A DNA stretch of 30,447 bases, from positions 1-30,447 of the forward strand of contig JBDSYA010000237.1 in the NCBI GenBank assembly GCA_039925865.1, in the 5' to 3' direction. Shown one piece after another: positions 24,397 through 30,447 of the stretch. Origin of the DNA: JBDSYA01 sp039925865 (GTDB lineage: Bacteria; Bacteroidota; Ignavibacteria; Tepidaquicellales; Tepidaquicellaceae). A program made the translations under genes and the position numbers. The notes under the pieces were generated by a model that saw nothing but the letters and a program-made list of their open reading frames with translations, had not been told where the DNA came from and made no database searches. Numbering within the stretch: the stretch's first letter is position 1; every line of letters begins with the position of its first letter.

Positions 24397-26475
24397 ATGA
24401 AAAAGTTATTTACATTTTTTCTATTGGCAGTTATATACGGCTGTTCAGCTTCCGATATGAAAAACTATCTTATTATGAATGGTGACTGGCATTCTGTTTT
24501 AAGGAAGGATCAGATTTATTTTGAAGGGAATAGATATACATTCAATTTCAAAAATGACTCATTTAAAGTAAAAATTAAGCACTGGACTGATTTATTGCAT
24601 TATGAGCCTTGGAACCCATGCAACCACTTGAATGATGTCCAGTTTGCGGCTGGAGAAATTTATATGGAAAATGATAAAATATTTTTTAATGGAATGTATA
24701 CTGATTCAAACTATAAAGTGATTGACCGGGGATGCTTCAATGTAGGAAAATTTGAAAGAAGTTACTATTACTATGCTTTTGGCGATTCAGTATATTTTTC
24801 TAAAGAGGAAACTAGGAGTTATTCCAGTGAAATAATTTTAAAGAAAGGTAAAGATATTTCTGATGGCTTATCATTTATTACAAATACATTCATTCATGAT
24901 AGTTTGAATGATGATGAGAAAAAAATGCTGGTTGCAATTGACAGCAGAGATTATGGATTGCTCGATACAGCAAGATTTGGCCTCATCGATTTTAATTATT
25001 ATCTTCTAAAACTCATCCAAAAAAGATTTATAGGTTTTGCAAATATTGCAGACAGTACTCTTTCTAAAAAATATGACCTAAGTATTGTTCCGGGAAACTA
25101 TCGAGATGTTAGAATAGCAGCTTATTTTTCACTTGGACAGATGCAGGGTCAAGCCTCAAGAAATTTGCTTTCAGAATTATTGAAAAGAGAGACAAAGTTT
25201 TTAAATCAATCCGCGTATCTGAATTTGAAATATGACCCGGTTTTTAAATCAGAGATAATGAATTCACTTGGTAAAATCGGAGATGAAAAAAGTTTAGCTG
25301 AAGTTCTAAAAGTAGAGTTTACAAATAACATTCCTGATGAATCAATAAGCAGAAGCTATGAAATAAATCACATTCCCAATTCAGATTTAATGAAAGCATT
25401 TGCAATGTCAGTTGCAAGATTTGCAGATAGAAAAATTATAAACGAAGATACTGTTGAACCGCTTAGATATATTGTAAATAATTCAAAAGACATTGTTGCA
25501 TTGAGAAATGCTGCTTATGCATTTTGGAGGATTGGAGATCGGAATCTGCTTGAAAATGTGCGTGAAGAAATTTATAAACTAAATCATTCAAGTGATGCAC
25601 AAACACGAATGTGGGCTGTCAACGCACTCAGCAAACTTCAGGACACAATATTCTTAAACTTCCTGAATAATTTTTTTAAATCTGAAAGAGACTGGAGAGT
25701 GAAAGTTAACATGCTGAATGCGCTTACAGGTTATGAACTTGAATCTATTGATAATATAAATCAGCTTTTAAGTATTTTTAGAAGTGCAATATCAGATAAA
25801 AATGAACATGTAACTTTAACAGGTTTGAACGTATTTTGGAAAATGTATTCCAGCATAAATGATACCCGGAAAAAATCTTTATTTGATGAACTTATGAGTG
25901 AATTAACTTTTAAACCCGACTCAGTTCAGTATGAACAATGGAATCAGATAAATTCCTCTGTTAATGAAGTTGGAAAAACTGAAATAACAAATTCTAAATT
26001 TTCTGTTATGCCATTGAAGGATTATGATTGGGACTATCTTGAAGGTTTATCACAAAAGAAAACCGTAGTTATAAAAACCAATAAAGGTGATATTAGAATT
26101 GAACTATTTCCAGAATACGCTCCATTTACTGTAATGAATTTTTTGAAACTTTCTGAGAGAGATTATTATGATAGTAACAGCTTTCACCGCGTTGTTTCGA
26201 ATTTTGTAATTCAAAGCGGGGATCCAAACGGAACTGGCGGTCCGGGATACAGCATTCGAAGTGAATTTTCTCCTGTTTCTTTTGAAAGAGGATCAGTCGC
26301 GATGTATTCGAACGAGAAAGATTCAGAGGGTAGTCAATTTTTTATTACACATTCAACTATTCCGCAGCTGGATGGAAAATATACTATTTTTGGAAAGGTC
26401 ATAGAAGGAATGGAAGTTGTAGATAGAATTATGATCGGGGATAAGATTGAAGATGTTATTATTATTCAGCAATAA
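24397..26475 (+). CDS. Lipoprotein with HEAT repeats and C-terminal cyclophilin domain (A)
   Basis: A 692-residue exported lipoprotein. The signal ends at a lipobox-like VIYG-C16. A compact beta-rich region (about 20-150, WHSVLRKDQIYFEGNRYTF) has no match to its paralog downstream. A HEAT-repeat region follows (about 240-470), with the motifs LRNAAYAFWRIGD, DAQTRMWAVNALSKLQD and DWRVKVNMLNAL. A cyclophilin-type peptidyl-prolyl isomerase domain closes the protein (556-692): F596-H-R598-VV, FVIQSGD, SEGSQFFIT and LDGKYTIFGKV. The cyclophilin tryptophan is replaced, as is common in bacterial forms. Compared with its paralog at 26591, it lacks the second HEAT block but has the lipoprotein domain. 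It is bordered by the two 68-bp repeats. Confidence 0.85.
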   Translation: MKKLFTFFLLAVIYGCSASDMKNYLIMNGDWHSVLRKDQIYFEGNRYTFNFKNDSFKVKIKHWTDLLHYEPWNPCNHLNDVQFAAGEIYMENDKIFFNGMYTDSNYKVIDRGCFNVGKFERSYYYYAFGDSVYFSKEETRSYSSEIILKKGKDISDGLSFITNTFIHDSLNDDEKKMLVAIDSRDYGLLDTARFGLIDFNYYLLKLIQKRFIGFANIADSTLSKKYDLSIVPGNYRDVRIAAYFSLGQMQGQASRNLLSELLKRETKFLNQSAYLNLKYDPVFKSEIMNSLGKIGDEKSLAEVLKVEFTNNIPDESISRSYEINHIPNSDLMKAFAMSVARFADRKIINEDTVEPLRYIVNNSKDIVALRNAAYAFWRIGDRNLLENVREEIYKLNHSSDAQTRMWAVNALSKLQDTIFLNFLNNFFKSERDWRVKVNMLNALTGYELESIDNINQLLSIFRSAISDKNEHVTLTGLNVFWKMYSSINDTRKKSLFDELMSELTFKPDSVQYEQWNQINSSVNEVGKTEITNSKFSVMPLKDYDWDYLEGLSQKKTVVIKTNKGDIRIELFPEYAPFTVMNFLKLSERDYYDSNSFHRVVSNFVIQSGDPNGTGGPGYSIRSEFSPVSFERGSVAMYSNEKDSEGSQFFITHSTIPQLDGKYTIFGKVIEGMEVVDRIMIGDKIEDVIIIQQ

Positions 26476-26562
26476 AATTCTATGAATTTTAAATTTGAAC
26501 AATCAGAAAAACAACTCAAGAGAACCCGCAGGCTGACTGTGGGATTTGGCATAAAACTTTGA
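26476..26562 (+). pseudogene. Duplicate 3' fragment of the barrel gene
   Basis: Directly after the stop of the preceding gene and in the same frame, the sequence reads NS-MNFKFEQSEKQ-and-on to GFGIKL, then TGA 26560-26562. This repeats the last 25 residues or so of the protein ending at 24373. The central 68 bp are identical. The flanks use different codons: TCT-ATG-AAT against TCT-GTA-AAC, and AAA-CTT-TGA against AAG-TTG-TAG. An ATG at 26482 could start a 26-residue peptide, but a remnant is more likely. Confidence 0.85.
26488..26555 (+). repeat. 68-bp direct repeat, copy 2
   Basis: A perfect copy of 24299-24366, lying between the two HEAT-cyclophilin genes. It is followed by a unique sequence with GGAG (26580-26583) leading to the GTG start at 26591. 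Confidence 0.97.
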
Positions 26563-26590
26563 AATTAATTTAACTAACCGGAGCATAACC

Positions 26591-28744
26591 GTGAAAAGAT
26601 TTTTTATAAATTTATCTTTATTATTTTTATTTAACTCTGTTTCATTTTCGCAAAATTTTAATGAAGATTTTGAAACAATAATGAAGCTTGAAGATTCAAG
26701 ATCATTTGGCTCTAAAGAAGAACTGTTCAATTTACTTTACTCTGCAAACCCTGACACGAGGCTGAGAGCTCTCAATGCCATATCCAATATAGGGGATTCT
26801 CTTTCTATTCCAAAATTAGATTTTCTTTTTGCCGGACCATATAAAGATTATCCTAACAGTGCCGATCTTAAAACATTAGCCTTTGCATTAGGCCAGATCC
26901 CCGGAAGAAAAAGTTCGGATGATCTTGAATTTATGCTTAATAATATAAACTTCGAAGTAAAAGATCATACTCAGATTAAATCTGCTGTGTTCAATTCAAT
27001 TGGCAAGACCGGTGATGAAAAAGCACTTCAAAGGATTATTGATGAGACAGGTTCTGATCAGGAGCTAATGAGTGGCGCTGCTTTATCTATCGGAAGGTTT
27101 GCATTAAGAAAAATCAAAAATGTTAATTCAGTAAAAGCCCTGAAATTTTTTGTTAATAATACCAAGGATACAATAGCTTTGAGAAATTCGGCTTATGGAT
27201 TTTGGAGGATTGGTGATAAAAATTTACTGGAAAATGCACGACAGGAAATTTATACACTTACACTTTCAGAAGATCCACAAACACGCATGTGGGCATTTAA
27301 TGCGATAGGAAAACTTCAGGACAAATTGTTTTTGATAAATACCATTGAATCATTCGGTTCAGAAAAGGATTGGCGTGTACAAGTCAATATGCTGAATTCA
27401 TTGACTAATTATAAACTTGATTCTATTCCTGACCTTACCATTCAGTTATTGTCTATGCTCGGTGATGCTGCAGCAAATGAAAACGAACATATTTCAATTA
27501 CAGCTATAAATGTTTTAGGTCAGATATTCGAAGGACTGAATAATTCAGGAAATAGTATAGCACGATCTCAGGCCGGAAAATTAAAGGAAGAAATTATTTT
27601 CGGTTTGAATTCATTCGATAATATATCATGGCGTGTAAGGTCAGAGCTTGCAAATTCCCTGGCTCTGATCTATGGTGATGAAGTTAAAGAAGATCTCTTC
27701 AGGGCATTTCGAAATACGACAGATTACAATCTGAAAGCGGGTATAGTAAAAGCTTTTGGAAATTTTGATAACGGGATGGTTTACCGTGAAGTTAGGGATG
27801 AGATAAGTAAAGATGTTCAGAATTACAATTTGAAAAATCCAAACACAAGCGGTGCACTTATTGGAAGCAATGATCTGGCAATTCTTTACAGGGGTTTTAT
27901 TGAAATGCTGACCGGTCTGGATGAGAAAGTTGATGCTGAAAATCAAAATACGATTCGATTGATGTATACCGAGTTTGTTGGTTCGAAAGACCCGGTTATT
28001 GTTAGTACTTCACTTGAAGCCCTGAAAGATTCTTTATATTTAAAATATATTGGTGAGACTTATTCGGTGATCAATTTTGATTACAATGAACTTGATTATT
28101 ATAAAGATCATGATGTAATGATGGCATTCATTGATGCGATGAGTGAATTTAAAATTCAGGATTCCAAAGTTATGCTTGAGAAAAACTTAAGTTCTGATAA
28201 TTTTGATCTTGCAAGCACTTCTGCTAAAGCTTTGGAAAAGATCACCGGGAAAAAATATGAATTCGCTGCATTACCCCGCACGGATTTTGACTGGGAATAT
28301 CTGGAAGGCTTGTCACAAAAAAATTATGTTATTGTAAAAACAAACAAAGGTGATATTAAGATCGAGCTTCTTCCCGAGGTAGCACCTTTTACGATTATGA
28401 ATTTTTTGAAGCTAATAGAAAATAATTATTATGACGGGACTATATTTCACAGGGTTGTTCCTAATTTTGTTATTCAGGGAGGCGATCCAACCGGCACGGG
28501 ATATGGATCTCCGGGGTATAGCATACGAAGTGAATTTTCAGATCTGCCTTTTGAAAGAGGAATGGTTGGAATGGCTTCAAGCGGGAAGGATACAGAAGGA
28601 AGCCAGTTTTTTATTACGCATTCAGCTACACCACATCTCGACGGTAAGTATACTATTTTTGGACGAGTAACTGAGGGAATGGACGTAGTCGATAAAGTAA
28701 TGATAGGCGATGTTATTCAGGATATTATTGTCAGTAAAAGATAA
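26591..28744 (+). CDS. Exported HEAT-repeat protein with C-terminal cyclophilin domain (B)
   Basis: A 717-residue paralog of the protein at 24397. A signal peptide (1-20, ending SFSQ) has no lipobox. HEAT repeats run through most of the protein (about 40-570), including LRNSAYGFWRIGD and DPQTRMWAFNAIGKLQD, shared with the paralog, plus a second block (about 330-570) missing there. The cyclophilin domain (579-717) has F619-H-R621-VV, FVIQGGDPTGTG, TEGSQFFIT and LDGKYTIFGRV, with the core catalytic positions kept. The likely role is prolyl isomerisation of envelope proteins, with the HEAT solenoid as a docking surface; the client is unknown. The start is GTG with a GGAG site 7 bp before it. The acetyltransferase ATG follows one base after the stop. 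Confidence 0.87.
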   Translation: MKRFFINLSLLFLFNSVSFSQNFNEDFETIMKLEDSRSFGSKEELFNLLYSANPDTRLRALNAISNIGDSLSIPKLDFLFAGPYKDYPNSADLKTLAFALGQIPGRKSSDDLEFMLNNINFEVKDHTQIKSAVFNSIGKTGDEKALQRIIDETGSDQELMSGAALSIGRFALRKIKNVNSVKALKFFVNNTKDTIALRNSAYGFWRIGDKNLLENARQEIYTLTLSEDPQTRMWAFNAIGKLQDKLFLINTIESFGSEKDWRVQVNMLNSLTNYKLDSIPDLTIQLLSMLGDAAANENEHISITAINVLGQIFEGLNNSGNSIARSQAGKLKEEIIFGLNSFDNISWRVRSELANSLALIYGDEVKEDLFRAFRNTTDYNLKAGIVKAFGNFDNGMVYREVRDEISKDVQNYNLKNPNTSGALIGSNDLAILYRGFIEMLTGLDEKVDAENQNTIRLMYTEFVGSKDPVIVSTSLEALKDSLYLKYIGETYSVINFDYNELDYYKDHDVMMAFIDAMSEFKIQDSKVMLEKNLSSDNFDLASTSAKALEKITGKKYEFAALPRTDFDWEYLEGLSQKNYVIVKTNKGDIKIELLPEVAPFTIMNFLKLIENNYYDGTIFHRVVPNFVIQGGDPTGTGYGSPGYSIRSEFSDLPFERGMVGMASSGKDTEGSQFFITHSATPHLDGKYTIFGRVTEGMDVVDKVMIGDVIQDIIVSKR

Positions 28745-28745
28745 C

Positions 28746-29276
28746 ATGATTGAAACGGATAGGTTAAAAATATTTCCTTTAAGTTATAAGCAAATTTTAA
28801 AATACAAAGATTATAAAAATGAGCTTGAATCAGAATTAGAACTTAACAGGAGTAATTTCAAACTCCCTCTTCACTTAAGGAAGATGATTGAGAAGAAAAT
28901 CCTTCCTCAATTAGCCGGGAAAAAGGAAGATTTTATTTTTAACACTCTATGGATAATAGTTGATAAGAAAGAGAACTTAATTGTTGGTGATTTTGGCATC
29001 AAGGGCAGTCCCAATCTTCTGGGAGAAATTGAAATGGGTTATGGAACTCATTATCCTTTTCAGAATAAGGGTTATATGACTGAAGCAATAAAAGGATTTC
29101 TGAGGTGGACTTCTACGATAAGTGAAGTAAAATTTATTCTTGCCGAAACAGATAAAATTAATATTGCCTCGATAAAAGTTGTTGAAAAAAATAATTTTAA
29201 AATGTTTAAGGAATCGAAAAATTCTCAATGGTGGAGAATTGAAATTGACATTTTGAAAGGTGATGCAAACCAATAA
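28746..29276 (+). CDS. GNAT family N-acetyltransferase
   Basis: A 176-residue acetyltransferase of the RimJ/RimL-like group, starting M-IETDRLKIFPLS and containing a core with GEIEMGYGTHYPFQNKGYMTEAIKGF (acetyl-CoA-binding turn Q-N-K-G-Y-M) and the late strand KVVEKNNFKMFKES. It lies one base after the HEAT-cyclophilin stop. A longer reading from 28710 would overlap that gene and add a peptide unlike the family, so the ATG at 28746 is preferred. The substrate is unknown. A strong terminator is 196 bp downstream. Confidence 0.85.
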   Translation: MIETDRLKIFPLSYKQILKYKDYKNELESELELNRSNFKLPLHLRKMIEKKILPQLAGKKEDFIFNTLWIIVDKKENLIVGDFGIKGSPNLLGEIEMGYGTHYPFQNKGYMTEAIKGFLRWTSTISEVKFILAETDKINIASIKVVEKNNFKMFKESKNSQWWRIEIDILKGDANQ

Positions 29277-29609
29277 TTTCAGATTTGGAACATACGTAAA
29301 AACGAATATCAAAAACCTCCAATGATCTTAAGAAAATATCCTGATTCCATTTTCACAACCGGGAAGTTAAAATTTTATCGTACATTTTACAGCTGATGTC
29401 AGCAAGGTGGCATTGCATTCGCCTAAATAGAATTCACAGAATAATTTAAAATAAAACGAAAACAATTATCCAAAAAGACTGCTAAGGGAATCTTGCAGTC
29501 TTTTTACTTTTGCATGTAACTTTTGTTTTGAATTTTTAAGTATAGAATTAAAAAACCAGATTCGGTAATTTCATTCACAAAATTTAAATAGCATTAAACC
29601 TTTCTTATC
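29277..29609. other. Intergenic region, 333 bp
   Basis: Holds the terminator at 29472-29505 and, upstream of it, a more GC-rich patch (about 29340-29431). That patch includes a small GCTGA/TCAGC hairpin (29393-29404) and a short minus-strand reading frame of about 26 codons. No gene is supported in it. Confidence 0.6.
29472..29505. terminator. Strong bidirectional hairpin terminator
   Basis: AAAAAGACTGC (29472-29482) pairs perfectly with GCAGTCTTTTT (29495-29505), with an inner AAG/CTT pairing and a short loop. A-tract and T-tract on the two sides could stop transcription in both directions. It separates the acetyltransferase from the metallopeptidase. Confidence 0.92.
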
Positions 29610-30447
29610 ATGAATTCAACGCTTAACCATTTTTGCAAACTATCATCAATTGTAATTCTTTCATTTCTATTTTCAGTGGATATTTTTTCCCAGACAAAAT
29701 CACCAACTTACATTGGAATAAATCCGGAGAATATTGACTCTTCAATTGATCCCAATGTGAACTTTTATGAATATTCAAACGGGAACTGGCTTAAGAATAA
29801 TCCGGTGCCTCCGGAATATAGCAGGTGGGGAAGCTGGAATGGTATTATTAATAAAAATCAGGAAGTGTTGAGAAAAATTCTTGAAGATGCTTCGATGAAC
29901 AGCAGTGCTTCAAAAGGAAGCAATTTACAAAAGCTCGGAGATCTATATTTTCTTGCAATGGATACTGTGACCATTGAAAGAGATGGACTCAACCCATTAA
30001 AAGATTATCTTGCCAGGATCGACGGAATCAGCAGCAAAGAAGATTTTCAAAAAGTTTTTGCCTATCTGAAAGGTTTGAGAACGGGAGGGTTATTTAGTTT
30101 TTTTGGAGGTCAGGATGATAAGAATAGTAAGAATGTTATATTTCAATTATTCCAAAGCGGACTCGGAATGCCTGACAGGGATTACTATTTGAAAGATGAT
30201 GACAGGTCAAAAAAACTCAGATCACAATACGGAGATTTTGCAGCAAGAATGTTTGAACTCATGGGAAATGAAAACTCATCAGCCTTGAAACTTGCACAGC
30301 GTGTTATTGAACTTGAAACCCGATTAGCAAAAGCTTCAATGAGCCGTGTAGATATGCGTGAGGCTGAAGCAACATACCATCTTATGACTCTGGAAGAATT
30401 GAGATCACTCACACCCGATCTGTCATGGGACCTGATATTTAATGAGA
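29610..30447 (+). CDS. pepO: M13 family metallopeptidase, N-terminal part (runs off the window)
   Basis: The ATG at 29610 opens a frame that stays open to the last base (279 codons seen). A signal peptide (about 1-28, ending DIFSQ) is followed by the N-terminal domain of neprilysin-like M13 peptidases. Recognisable blocks are SIDPNVNFYEYSNGNWLKNNPVP, W-GSWN and LGMPDRDYYL, and the helical LAQRVIELETRLAKAS. The HExxH zinc site lies downstream, outside the window, so catalysis cannot be checked. Family members cleave short peptides in the periplasm or outside the cell. The gene is alone after a terminator. Confidence 0.92.
   Translation, partial: MNSTLNHFCKLSSIVILSFLFSVDIFSQTKSPTYIGINPENIDSSIDPNVNFYEYSNGNWLKNNPVPPEYSRWGSWNGIINKNQEVLRKILEDASMNSSASKGSNLQKLGDLYFLAMDTVTIERDGLNPLKDYLARIDGISSKEDFQKVFAYLKGLRTGGLFSFFGGQDDKNSKNVIFQLFQSGLGMPDRDYYLKDDDRSKKLRSQYGDFAARMFELMGNENSSALKLAQRVIELETRLAKASMSRVDMREAEATYHLMTLEELRSLTPDLSWDLIFNE

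Noticed and set aside
26503..26730. Minus-strand frame over the 68-bp repeat
   Set aside because: It is antisense to the repeat and to the start of the gene at 26591, with no ribosome binding site; the repeat is explained by the duplicated 3' end.
28710..28745. Upstream extension of the acetyltransferase
   Set aside because: It overlaps the HEAT-cyclophilin gene and adds residues unlike the family; the ATG at 28746 gives the normal start.
1..30447. RNA genes and mobile elements
   Set aside because: No tRNA cloverleaf, rRNA segment, transposase, integrase or terminal inverted repeats of an insertion sequence were seen by eye on either strand; a covariance-model scan would be needed to exclude small RNAs.

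Overview
The window looks like AT-rich DNA from a Bacteroidota/Ignavibacteria-type bacterium. The evidence is: type IX secretion (T9SS) type A C-terminal sorting domains carrying an NYPNPFNP/NFPNPFNP motif and ending in KKM-(I/L)-(L/M)-IK; an alternative complex III (Act) gene set next to a caa3-type oxidase; mostly absent Shine-Dalgarno sequences; and ASPIC/UnbV plus FG-GAP surface proteins. Assignment to Ignavibacteria is an inference from this gene style, not from a marker gene.

Layout. (1) 1-1286: the 3' part of a T9SS-sorted surface protein gene, broken by several frameshifts before its sorting domain. (2) 1331-11315: one co-directional respiratory block. It holds an actD-actE fusion, actF, a membrane-anchored monoheme cytochrome c, a Sco copper chaperone, oxidase subunits in the order I-III-IV-II, heme o synthase and an unrecognised polytopic membrane protein with a C-terminal cytochrome c domain. 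It ends at a clear intrinsic terminator. The block would pass electrons from quinol through alternative complex III and small c-type cytochromes to an A2-type heme-copper oxidase. actA, actB and actC are not in the window. (3) 11394-14094: a sirtuin, then on the minus strand a T9SS-sorted FG-GAP/ASPIC protein. (4) 14287-19792: an unknown helical protein, an SDR oxidoreductase, a RelE/ParE-type toxin-antitoxin pair on the minus strand, a peptidase S51 protein fused to a SnoaL-like domain, and a methyltransferase. (5) 19875-20927: tandem ferritins with strong ribosome binding sites. (6) 21179-23209: a fused E1 alpha/beta 2-oxoacid dehydrogenase. (7) 23450-28744: an envelope cluster of an outer-membrane barrel-like protein and two diverged paralogous HEAT-repeat/cyclophilin proteins. 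(8) 28746-end: a GNAT acetyltransferase, a strong terminator and the start of an M13 metallopeptidase that runs off the window.

The most unusual structure is in region 7. The last 68 bp of the barrel gene recur perfectly 2,189 bp downstream, between the two HEAT-cyclophilin genes. The codons on either side of the repeat differ but encode nearly the same residues. This marks a duplication, collapse or integration event, and the two exported prolyl isomerases with HEAT scaffolds next to a barrel may form an undescribed envelope module.
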